Assembly (NCBI GenBank): GCA_013287025.1
Contig: JABDEN010000042.1
Coordinates: forward strand, 1-14,924
Source: Gammaproteobacteria bacterium
Lineage (GTDB): Bacteria; Pseudomonadota; Gammaproteobacteria; DSM-16500
DNA: 14,924 bases
Direction of reading: 5' to 3'
Shown here in pieces: positions 7,622 through 13,819 of this stretch (its first letter is position 1; every line of letters begins with the position of its first letter). The position numbers and the translations under genes were made by a program. The notes beneath the pieces are model-generated. The model made no database searches. It had not been told where the DNA came from and saw only the letters and a list, made by a program, of their open reading frames with translations.

Positions 7622-8705
7622 TGTTATAAGCTGCTGCAATTGCTTTCTGATTAAATGCTTTTCTATCAAAGAAAAGAATAACACTAATGAATAACAACAT
7701 TATTGATATTAAACCAATGTAAATTGCGCCTACATTTGGCGAGAAGAACCTGACAAAATACACCGTTAATGCGCTGCCTAATCCAACACTCGCTTCTTTA
7801 ATAAGAAGACAGTCATCATCTTGTGAAAGCTTATCAAGATAACTGATCGAGCATTCAATTATTGATAATGAACATGTCCAAATTAACGCACCCATCAGTG
7901 ATGTAATATGAAAGGCTGATGAAAGTAAGATGATAATCATGCCAAGAAATAGCGGAAGGATAGCTTGGATTCTATTTAATTTAGACACTAGATTCATGAT
8001 GGGAATTTGTAATGTTACAACAATTAAACTGTTTACAATTAGTATTAGGCCAAACCAATGCGGTAAAATACCATTGTTACCCAGCATTGCAAATTGAGGA
8101 AGTATGGAAACAAAAGAAATAAGTTTTACGCCAATAACAAAACCGACGATAGACCATGCCAAACCTTTTCTTGAAATCAAACTGATCAAATTAAAATGAT
8201 TTTTTTGGGAATTAAATTTGGCAATATTGTCTCTATGGAAATATTTGGCAAATGACAATAATGAAATAATCATTAATATGCCGCAAGAAATTAGGGTTGC
8301 GCATTTATTCAAAGATAATGCAATCATGCAACCAGATAAAATACTTCCTAAATTGAGCGCAATTTTATTTCCAGCGGCCCCTTTTGTAGAAAAAGAAGAA
8401 TAGTATTTCAACATGTAGCCACTAACGGATATGCCTATTGCAAAGCAAACAGTGCCCATCAGTGTTAGGTCTAATAGCCATAATGCAATTCCTAGTTCTA
8501 ATAGAAACATGGCAGCAAAAGTTAATTTGTGTCTGAAAAAAAGAAAAAGAAACGGTGTAAATAAAATAAATAGTCTATATCCAAGAACAAGTAACACATT
8601 ATTAGTTGGATCTAACCAAACATTAGCTTCGGCCAGGATCCAAAATAAACATAATGCTGATATAAGTCTTGAGAAATAAATATCGATATTTTTTAGTTTT
8701 AACAT
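7617..8705 (-). CDS. MFS-type transporter, probable exporter of the operon product
   Basis: This is a 362-residue, very hydrophobic protein with about ten to eleven membrane helices and a polar central loop near residues 154-172 (KYFHRDNIAKFNSQKNHF). That is the six-plus-six arrangement of the major facilitator superfamily, on the short side of its usual 380-420 residues. No substrate-specific motif is evident and MFS motif A is not clear. ATG 8705 lies only 6 bases after the stop of the ATP-grasp gene, so the two are almost certainly cotranscribed. MFS exporters paired with ATP-grasp ligases occur in small-peptide antibiotic and siderophore operons (bacilysin BacD/BacE is a known example). 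Export of the operon product is an inference from context. Confidence 0.75.
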   Translation of the reverse strand: MLKLKNIDIYFSRLISALCLFWILAEANVWLDPTNNVLLVLGYRLFILFTPFLFLFFRHKLTFAAMFLLELGIALWLLDLTLMGTVCFAIGISVSGYMLKYYSSFSTKGAAGNKIALNLGSILSGCMIALSLNKCATLISCGILMIISLLSFAKYFHRDNIAKFNSQKNHFNLISLISRKGLAWSIVGFVIGVKLISFVSILPQFAMLGNNGILPHWFGLILIVNSLIVVTLQIPIMNLVSKLNRIQAILPLFLGMIIILLSSAFHITSLMGALIWTCSLSIIECSISYLDKLSQDDDCLLIKEASVGLGSALTVYFVRFFSPNVGAIYIGLISIMLLFISVILFFDRKAFNQKAIAAAYNN

Positions 8706-8711
8706 GCTGGA

Positions 8712-9965
8712 TTACTCTATCATATAAATATTAGCTGCAATTTTCTCCATTTGTTCTAACATTGATCGCAAATCATCAATTGTTTCACTTTTGCAAACAA
8801 TGTAACCCGTAAAGTGACTATTGTCTTTAAGATTATTTGTAATGATTTGTCCTTCAAATTTTGTAAGGGCAATGTCGTAAACATTCTTATGATTTTGTAT
8901 TTGCTCCTTAATGGTGTTATTAATTTTAGTAATTTTCCCAGCTTTATGAGCTTGTAACATTCTGCAACCAACATAAAATTGTTGAGTACCGAAATCAGCG
9001 GCATTCTTTTTTCCTGCCGCCCAATTGACCCAAGCATTCCAATTGTTTGTTCCTGGAAAAGCAACCCCAATCCAATCCCATAATTTTAATCCTGCTGGTC
9101 TACGGTTTGGCTCGACACAGTATACATCCCCAGTTAATTTATTTAAAAATAATTCATTATGAACAGCACCATTTTGAGAGCCAGAAATTTCAGAGACAAT
9201 TTTTCCAGCTTCCATTAATCGTTCATAAAGTTTGGCATCGAGCGGTGCTGGGAGTATATGTTGAGTTTCTACCCTATAATAACCTTGAGAGGTCTTCTTT
9301 TCAGTGATAATGTAGTTGCCATCAATACCATCAAAACTAAATTCATCGCATTCTTTTATGCATTCTTCTATCAAGATACCTTGTTCTAGATACATGCTAA
9401 TGATGTCTAGGTTTAAATTTAAATCTTCAAATGTTTTGATTTCAATACAGCCACGGCTATTCCCTTCCGCAACCGGCTTAAAGAATAAAGGATTAATTGC
9501 ATTTTTAATGCATTCTTCGGCTTCACTCAATGTATGGATTTTCTTAAAAAATGGTTTTTTATACCAAGTTGGGGTTGCGGCATCTTTTTCAAGGATTCGA
9601 AAACTATATTTATCTATACAGACCATGGATCTTTCGGTGTTGTCATGAGGTAACCTTTTATGTTTTGCATACAGGCTACCCAAAGGTATTCCTTTGTCGG
9701 AAAAAGGTAAGCAAGCACATACTGTAAAGTTTTGAGAGGAAATATATTCATCTATTTCTTTAATTTGACGAGATAAACTTTCATCATCATATTGGGCAAG
9801 GTTAATTTTTAATGTGTAGGGAGTGATATTCGTATCGACAGATGTTATTTCTTCTTTGCAAAGCATAATATCCGCATTTAAAATCTCATGACTTATTTTT
9901 TTTAATCTTTCTATGTCATACACTCTAGTATTATTGTAGCCAAAAATAATTACGATATTTTTCAT
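8712..9965 (-). CDS. ATP-grasp carboxylate-amine ligase
   Basis: The ATP-grasp family activates a carboxylate as acyl phosphate and joins it to an amine or thiol, as in amino acid ligases. From ATG 9965 the protein has 417 residues: a pre-ATP-grasp domain (1-130) with the family's SDKG-type segment and later a DK near 118-119; an ATP-binding Lys at about K163 in PLFFKPVAEGNSRGC; and metal ligands E271 (HNELF) and E286/N287 (EPNRR), with R288/R289 following. The frame remains open to 10061, but ATG 9965 has a good ribosome site (GAGG) and lies 7 bases after the stop of the upstream oxygenase gene; the longer form would overlap that gene by 89 bases. The combination with oxygenase and exporter suggests a dipeptide-like product. 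The exact substrates cannot be read from the sequence. Confidence 0.88.
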   Translation of the reverse strand: MKNIVIIFGYNNTRVYDIERLKKISHEILNADIMLCKEEITSVDTNITPYTLKINLAQYDDESLSRQIKEIDEYISSQNFTVCACLPFSDKGIPLGSLYAKHKRLPHDNTERSMVCIDKYSFRILEKDAATPTWYKKPFFKKIHTLSEAEECIKNAINPLFFKPVAEGNSRGCIEIKTFEDLNLNLDIISMYLEQGILIEECIKECDEFSFDGIDGNYIITEKKTSQGYYRVETQHILPAPLDAKLYERLMEAGKIVSEISGSQNGAVHNELFLNKLTGDVYCVEPNRRPAGLKLWDWIGVAFPGTNNWNAWVNWAAGKKNAADFGTQQFYVGCRMLQAHKAGKITKINNTIKEQIQNHKNVYDIALTKFEGQIITNNLKDNSHFTGYIVCKSETIDDLRSMLEQMEKIAANIYMIE

Positions 9966-9972
9966 ATTAACC

Positions 9973-10659
9973 TCAAAGATTTGTAATTCTTGCGTCTTGC
10001 CCTTTATTTCGAAACAATAATCTCGGTGCAAAATAATATTCTTTTGTATTTGCAATTTCAATGGCTAGATCTCGATCAATATGCATCTCTGCTCTAGCGT
10101 GGAGCACTTTAAAATTAGCTACAATGGTAAAAGTGCCAGTACGTGAAATGGATTTTTCTTTCCGACAAGTAGTAATTTTTATTCTCATTTTTTCGATCAA
10201 TTTTCTATCTTTTGAGTTAATTGGAATCATTCTTTCACCCGCTTCCTTATCGATTCTGAAATCCAAATAAAATTTGAAACCTGTATCAATATGATATTCA
10301 ACTATATTTCTTATTTTGGATTTTGGGATAGAAACATTTTTTCCAGATATGAATTTAACTTTAAGATCAAGTAATCTTTCAATTTCTTCATCGGAAAATT
10401 CTCGAAAAATATCTTTAGGAAAAAATAATTCAGTTGGGGTATTAGTATTGTCTCTGCAAACTGTTAATGATAAGAAATCTGTGTTTAAGTCTTCGTACAA
10501 ATCATCTGCATGAGGTGTGATTTCGCCAAATCCATTACCCCAATCCCGATAATTTTCGCCACCTGGTTTAAGATATATTTTTTTATGCTCTTCGTATGGG
10601 TATTTAATATCATTTAAGCCAAATAATTCAGATAGTGTTTCGTGAACGACACGAGCCAA
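9973..10659 (-). CDS. Fe(II)/2-oxoglutarate oxygenase, clavaminate-synthase-like (3' part, frameshifted)
   Basis: This part holds the catalytic core of a TauD/clavaminate-synthase-like oxygenase, which uses Fe(II), O2 and 2-oxoglutarate to hydroxylate or desaturate small substrates, often amino acids. Counting from the in-frame TTG 10659, the iron ligands appear as H50-A-D52 within ITPHADDLYEDLNTDFLSL, a family-like block followed by LTVCRD. The distal His is H187 in VLHARAEM, matching the family's VVHGR motif. R213/R217 (APRLLFR) are candidate 2-oxoglutarate-binding arginines. TTG 10659 is not a convincing start: the frame continues upstream to a stop at 10708-10710 with protein-like sequence (YNHYKYFHYDCHRLAR). 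The N-terminal third is in another frame (10614-10928). The intact gene would give about 318 residues, normal for the family. It begins the operon with the ligase and MFS genes. Confidence 0.75.
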   Translation of the reverse strand: MARVVHETLSELFGLNDIKYPYEEHKKIYLKPGGENYRDWGNGFGEITPHADDLYEDLNTDFLSLTVCRDNTNTPTELFFPKDIFREFSDEEIERLLDLKVKFISGKNVSIPKSKIRNIVEYHIDTGFKFYLDFRIDKEAGERMIPINSKDRKLIEKMRIKITTCRKEKSISRTGTFTIVANFKVLHARAEMHIDRDLAIEIANTKEYYFAPRLLFRNKGQDARITNL

Positions 10660-10928
10660 TCGATGACAATCATAATGAAAATATTTGTAATGGTTATAGC
10701 GGCAACATTATTTATTCCAAGTTGTTCAAAGTATGCTGCGTCTTTTGGGCGTGCTTTGTAGAGTATTAAGCTAGCAAGTTCAAATTTAGCAAGTCGCAAC
10801 GGTGTTAAAGGGTTTAAATATTTCCACCAATTCTCTACATCCTCTAGTAGGTATTGAAAATCTAAAATTATAAGTTTTTCTTGCTCTATAGAAAATTTGA
10901 AAAACTCAATGTTATTTTTCGTGAACAT
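10614..10928 (-). pseudogene. 5' part of the frameshifted oxygenase gene
   Basis: This frame starts at ATG 10928, with a weak ribosome site (AGGA, about 13 bases upstream), and encodes about 75 plausible residues ending GINNVAA. After roughly base 10700 it turns into low-quality sequence (ITITNIFIMIVIDW) while the neighbouring frame continues protein-like into the catalytic core. Joining the two requires a shift equal to one missing base between 10707 and about 10690. A restored reading of the form VAA-YNHYKYFHYD is natural. Explanations are a real inactivating deletion, a sequencing error, or programmed -1 frameshifting; I saw no classic X-XXY-YYZ slippery heptamer there. As it stands, only a 104-residue product without iron ligands would be made. 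Confidence 0.6.
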
Positions 10929-11077
10929 ATGTTTGATCTATTCCTATTTTATACATCTCAATAATTTTTTCTGATCATTATTAACAATTAATTCTGTAGA
11001 ATGCTTGTATTTTGCGGTGCTAAGAATAAACTAGCCTATAAGTTCTCCTAGAAAAAGCATTTTACACAAATTATCTG

Positions 11078-11091
11078 CAATGTATACATTG
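11078..11091. promoter_or_regulatory. Perfect 14-base palindrome, candidate operator
   Basis: CAATGTA/TACATTG is a perfect dyad with no spacer in the 275-base region between the divergent oxygenase operon and LuxR gene. It is 119 bases upstream of the LuxR start and 150 from the oxygenase start. Such a site suits a dimeric helix-turn-helix regulator. Who binds it is not known. Confidence 0.45.
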
Positions 11092-11164
11092 AAAATATCA
11101 TGAGACCTTTGTTAATAAAATTACCCAACCCGCGTAGTGTATGTCTTTGGTAAGTAAGTTCATA

Positions 11165-11180
11165 CCCGATAAATATCGGG
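11165..11180 (+). promoter_or_regulatory. 16-base inverted repeat just upstream of the LuxR gene
   Basis: CCCGATA-AA-TATCGGG has two perfect 7-base arms and lies about 24-30 bases before the LuxR start. As DNA it could be an operator; as RNA the 2-base loop is too tight, so a hairpin would open one or two pairs. It is GC-richer than its surroundings. The rest of 10929-11203 shows no gene and no strong promoter that I can defend. Confidence 0.4.
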
Positions 11181-11203
11181 GTTCATGTTAATGGTGAGAG
11201 GAG

Positions 11204-12010
11204 TTGAATTTGAATAGGATTAATGACCATATTTTTTTTAAGTTATCAAATGAAATATGCACTTTAAGTGCACCATTGAATTTGCATTTAAAAATTCATT
11301 ATTTTGCTTTTAAGCGAACATATAACGACTGTTCCAAAATATATTTATTCAATCATCCTAGTTATTACCAACATTGGTTTGATAAGCAGTATTATTTACT
11401 TGGAAATAAGGAGGGTCGTCCAAATTATTATGAAAATGGCTATGATCTTTGGGATTGTTTGCCAGATCCTCATAAATTGTATGACGAAGGTGCGAAATAT
11501 TTTGATATTGCCCATGGTTTAACTATAACTCGAAAGCATGAAGAATATTGCGATTTTTTCTTTTTTGCGACACATGTTGTAAACAGCCATATACGACAAT
11601 TGTATTTTGAAAGAAGAGATATTTTTGAAAAATATTGTGACTATTTTATTTCTACTTCCAATGATCTAATAAAACAAGCAGAGAAATCAAAAATTATTTT
11701 GCCTCTGCCGGAACCTATGAAATCTATTAAGCCAATATTGAAAATCAATGAATTCTTAAAAGAAATTCAATTATTAGAAAAGAATGAATTGCATTATCAT
11801 TTAACGAAGAGAGAAATTGAATGCGCTAATTTGTTAGCAGAGGGACGAAGCTATAAGGAAATTGCAAGAGCATATGGATTGTCGCCAAGAACAGTCGAGG
11901 AGCATTCATACAATATAAGAAGTAAGTTAGGATGTAAAAATAAATCTGAGCTTATAGCATTGTTATCTAAAAAAAGGATGAGTGAGTGGTTAATATGTTC
12001 TCGCTGTTAA
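11204..12010 (+). CDS. LuxR-type solo transcriptional regulator
   Basis: This 268-residue regulator has a C-terminal LuxR/GerE helix-turn-helix (about 200-258: LTKREIECANLLAEGRSYKE, then LSPRTVEEH and KLGCKNKSEL). Its N-terminal domain (about 25-165) has the length and spacing of the autoinducer-binding fold but lacks the Asp-Pro that helps contact acyl-homoserine lactones in LuxR/TraR. No LuxI-type synthase is present, so it is a solo regulator with an unknown or no ligand. There is no in-frame ATG. TTG 11204 directly abuts AGGAG (11199-11203), while TTG 11210 stands at the ideal 6-base spacing and may be the true start. A 10-codon ORF (11185-11217) overlaps the start in another frame. It is paralogous to the gene at 13820. 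It is divergent from the oxygenase operon and could regulate it. Confidence 0.88.
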   Translation: MNLNRINDHIFFKLSNEICTLSAPLNLHLKIHYFAFKRTYNDCSKIYLFNHPSYYQHWFDKQYYLLGNKEGRPNYYENGYDLWDCLPDPHKLYDEGAKYFDIAHGLTITRKHEEYCDFFFFATHVVNSHIRQLYFERRDIFEKYCDYFISTSNDLIKQAEKSKIILPLPEPMKSIKPILKINEFLKEIQLLEKNELHYHLTKREIECANLLAEGRSYKEIARAYGLSPRTVEEHSYNIRSKLGCKNKSELIALLSKKRMSEWLICSRC

Positions 12011-12030
12011 TAAAAAGAAAGTTCCTTAAT

Positions 12031-12316
12031 ATGCATTATCCATGGGTCAAAACACCTCAGAGCTCGCAAGTTTTATGAATACATCGATCGTTACCAGCAA
12101 CCAAATCAAAAAAGTTTTTTAGTTTGTACTGAAGATAATCACATTGCTGGTGTATTTAATATTAGTGAAATAGTTCGAGGATTATTTCAGAGCGCTTATT
12201 TAGGATTTTATGCAGTATATGCATATGCTGGTAAAAGGTATATGAGTACTGGATTAAAAAACGATGATTTAGTGCTTTGGTTTTTGAAGTCTTTAAGTTG
12301 ATTATATGCAATAGAT
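12031..12316 (+). pseudogene. Decayed GNAT N-acetyltransferase (RimJ/RimL-like)
   Basis: Three frames together give a recognisable GNAT acetyltransferase fragment. From ATG 12031 comes HYPWVKTPQSSQ, then a stop. A second frame from about 12075 reads FYEYIDRYQQPNQKSFLVC, then IAGVFNISEIVRGLFQSAYLG and AGKRYMSTGLK, typical of the acetyl-CoA-binding core of RimJ/RimL-type enzymes. After about 12263 similarity passes to a third frame (ALVFEVFKL). The N-terminal strand and the C-terminal third are missing. At least two frameshifts plus truncation make it non-functional. It directly follows the LuxR gene, suggesting the two were once neighbours in one operon. The family call rests on motif recognition, since no alignment could be run. 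Confidence 0.6.
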
Positions 12317-12360
12317 ATCTTTTATCTTAAATCTAACATAAATTTATCCGGTATATTTAT

Positions 12361-12390
12361 TCCGTATTTTTACGGATATTTTGTTTTAAC
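12361..12390 (+). terminator. Possible intrinsic terminator
   Basis: TCCGTA-TTTT-TACGGA is a perfect 6-base stem-loop (12361-12376) followed by the T-rich TATTTTGTTTTAA. It closes the LuxR/GNAT-remnant unit and precedes the small-gene island. The stem is short for a strong terminator. The remaining bases 12317-12442 hold no gene that I can see. Confidence 0.4.
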
Positions 12391-12442
12391 TTAATCATAT
12401 ACACTATCAATAGTTTTATAAACATGGATTTAGGTAAATTTT

Positions 12443-12772
12443 ATGCACGATAGAAAAAAAGACGAATACGAAAATGAATCATTAACGGTTCGTCGTTTTG
12501 CTAAAAATACAGCTATTGCTGGAGCGACTGTTGGTACAGTTACATCTATATGTTTAGATTGGTTATTAAAAAATGATCCGCATGATTGTAGTAGATTATT
12601 AGGTAAACCGCCAAAATTTGCTTCTGCTTTTCTTATCGGATCAGGAGGTGTGGCAGGGGGAGCCGCTGGGTTACTCTTAGGCGCTGGTATAGGGATCACT
12701 TATTTTAAAGTTAAAAAGAAAATGACAAATAATTTAGTTGTGGAGCAAGAAAAAGTTAATAAATTTAAATAA
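12443..12772 (+). CDS. Small membrane protein with glycine-zipper hairpin, unknown function
   Basis: I do not recognise this 109-residue protein. A charged N-terminus (residues 1-19) precedes two hydrophobic stretches: about 22-42 (AIAGATVGTVTSICLDWLL) and about 60-86. The second is dense in glycine (GSGGVAGGAAGLLLGAGIG), the GxxxG packing pattern of glycine-zipper membrane proteins. The tail is basic (KVKKKM) then polar. The two stretches separated by a polar loop with CSRLLGKPP suggest a membrane hairpin. The ribosome site is weak (AGG about 10 bases before the ATG). It is followed after 31 bases by the 50-residue gene on the same strand. Comparable proteins occur among small effectors and small toxins, but no assignment is justified. 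Confidence 0.65.
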   Translation: MHDRKKDEYENESLTVRRFAKNTAIAGATVGTVTSICLDWLLKNDPHDCSRLLGKPPKFASAFLIGSGGVAGGAAGLLLGAGIGITYFKVKKKMTNNLVVEQEKVNKFK

Positions 12773-12803
12773 ATTATTTTGTACACGGTATAAGGAATGT
12801 GAA

Positions 12804-12956
12804 ATGGATAGCAGAAAAAAATTAGAATTGGGAAGTGAGCATAATTTTGAATTTGGTAAAGGATTTAGACCACCAAAAAAGATAAAAACCGTGGATGATA
12901 GTTCCGATGAAGAGGCCCGTCAACCCCTAAGAAAAAATTTTAATAATGATCGTTGA
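12804..12956 (+). CDS. Short charged protein with basic-acidic tract, unknown function
   Basis: The frame opens at 12738, but ATG 12804 is the better start: it has AAGGA at 12792-12796 with a 7-base spacer, and the longer version would overlap the preceding gene. The product has 50 residues, is soluble and highly charged, and has no membrane segment. Its middle reads RPPKKIKTVDDSSDEEARQP, a short basic cluster after prolines followed by an acidic serine run. That resembles eukaryotic nuclear-localisation and casein-kinase-2 patterns, though such short motifs arise by chance. The 15-base gap to the next gene (GGAGAG inside it) indicates an operon. Family unknown. Confidence 0.5.
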   Translation: MDSRKKLELGSEHNFEFGKGFRPPKKIKTVDDSSDEEARQPLRKNFNNDR

Positions 12957-12971
12957 ATTCGGAGAGATAAC

Positions 12972-13277
12972 ATGCTGCGCAAACAAACAATGGATAGTTT
13001 TTATTTTATAAATAAACAGTTTACACGATCTTTATTTTCAACTATTCCAAAAAATGAGAGATATATTTTAATTAGATATCCAAGAAAAAAAATAGAACTA
13101 ATCGAGTATCAAGAGCGAATTGATAGGATTAAAGATATTTCTAATAAATCTTTTGCTAAAGTACCTCAAGAAACATGGGATTTACTTGATAAAGTGGGAA
13201 AATTTTTTGAAAAATTAATCATAGATGAATCTCTTAAAAATAAAGCTTGCTCTGAAAACTGCCTTAAAAATAAATGA
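12972..13277 (+). CDS. Hypothetical small soluble protein
   Basis: I do not recognise this 101-residue protein. ATG 12972 has a good ribosome site (GGAG, 12961-12964, 7-base spacer). It is lysine- and isoleucine-rich with no signal peptide or membrane helix. The second half (about 45-95) is probably helical (YQERIDRIKDISNKSFAKV), and the C-terminus carries two cysteines in CSENC. It lies 15 bases after the 50-residue gene, in the same direction. The following 132 bases (13278-13409) contain a loose inverted repeat (ATGACC at 13305-13310, GGTCAT at 13334-13339) and no gene. Confidence 0.6.
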   Translation: MLRKQTMDSFYFINKQFTRSLFSTIPKNERYILIRYPRKKIELIEYQERIDRIKDISNKSFAKVPQETWDLLDKVGKFFEKLIIDESLKNKACSENCLKNK

Positions 13278-13409
13278 CAAAAGTAAAATTTCAGCAACCA
13301 TACTATGACCGTAAGATACTTGCGTGGATTTAGGGTCATTTATCAATTTTATGATCCAGGCCGGATGTTCATTCACGATATATTTTTTTAAAGATTTAGG
13401 AGAAATAAA

Positions 13410-13805
13410 ATGTTTTTAAGAAATTCAAATTCAATAAAATCAGTAAAAATTCTTAACCATTACAATTACACAACCGAAATGTGGCCTCCTGAGGCAAATT
13501 ATATATTCGATGATGTTAAATTAGAAATTACATATCAAAATGGTTCGAAAAATGAGAAACGATATACAAGAAAAACTGCCATGTGGCTATATGGAGATCA
13601 CTTTTCTCAGGAAGATTTGGATACATATTATGAAGGTAAAAAAGGATTTGTTTTTAGCCCGACAAAAACAGCAGCAATAGGAGCAACTACCTTGTTATGT
13701 TATAGCTTTGGTGGAGTTGGTTTTTTTGGTGGAGCGTTTGCAGGATATGTTGTATCTAAAGCGGTTGAAAAAGTATCTGAGAATTGTTCAAAAAGATCGA
13801 TGTAA
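13410..13805 (+). CDS. Small protein with C-terminal glycine-rich membrane hairpin, unknown function
   Basis: I do not recognise this 131-residue protein. ATG 13410 has a strong ribosome site (AGGAG, 13399-13403). Residues 1-83 are soluble and beta-rich in appearance, with several Tyr/Trp residues (NHYNYTTEMWPPEANYIFDD, then KLEITYQNGSKNEKRYTRK). Residues about 86-119 are hydrophobic with many glycines (AAIGATTLLC, then FGGVGFFGGAFAGYVV), long enough for one long helix or a tight hairpin. The tail is basic. The glycine pattern recalls the protein at 12443. It ends 14 bases from the stop of the convergent LuxR gene. Possible roles are a membrane-associated effector or a small toxin; neither can be shown from sequence. 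Confidence 0.65.
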   Translation: MFLRNSNSIKSVKILNHYNYTTEMWPPEANYIFDDVKLEITYQNGSKNEKRYTRKTAMWLYGDHFSQEDLDTYYEGKKGFVFSPTKTAAIGATTLLCYSFGGVGFFGGAFAGYVVSKAVEKVSENCSKRSM

Positions 13806-13819
13806 AATAAAAAAGAAAT

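Noticed and set aside
8218..8679. Plus-strand ORFs across the MFS gene
   Set aside because: They are antisense shadows of a clearly hydrophobic, operon-linked transporter on the minus strand and have no ribosome sites or family resemblance.
9966..10061. N-terminal extension of the ATP-grasp protein to 449 residues
   Set aside because: It would overlap the oxygenase catalytic frame by 89 bases; ATG 9965 has a good ribosome site and family-like N-terminus (MKNIVIIFG).
11304..11522. 72-residue plus-strand ORF inside the first LuxR gene
   Set aside because: It is an out-of-frame shadow of the regulator, with no ribosome site or recognisable sequence.
12738..12803. Longer form of the 50-residue protein starting at 12738
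   Set aside because: It overlaps the preceding gene, lacks a ribosome site, and the internal ATG 12804 has AAGGA at good spacing.
13305..13339. ATGACC/GGTCAT inverted repeat as a terminator
   Set aside because: Only 6 pairs around a 23-base loop with no T-tract directly after; not supportable as a terminator.
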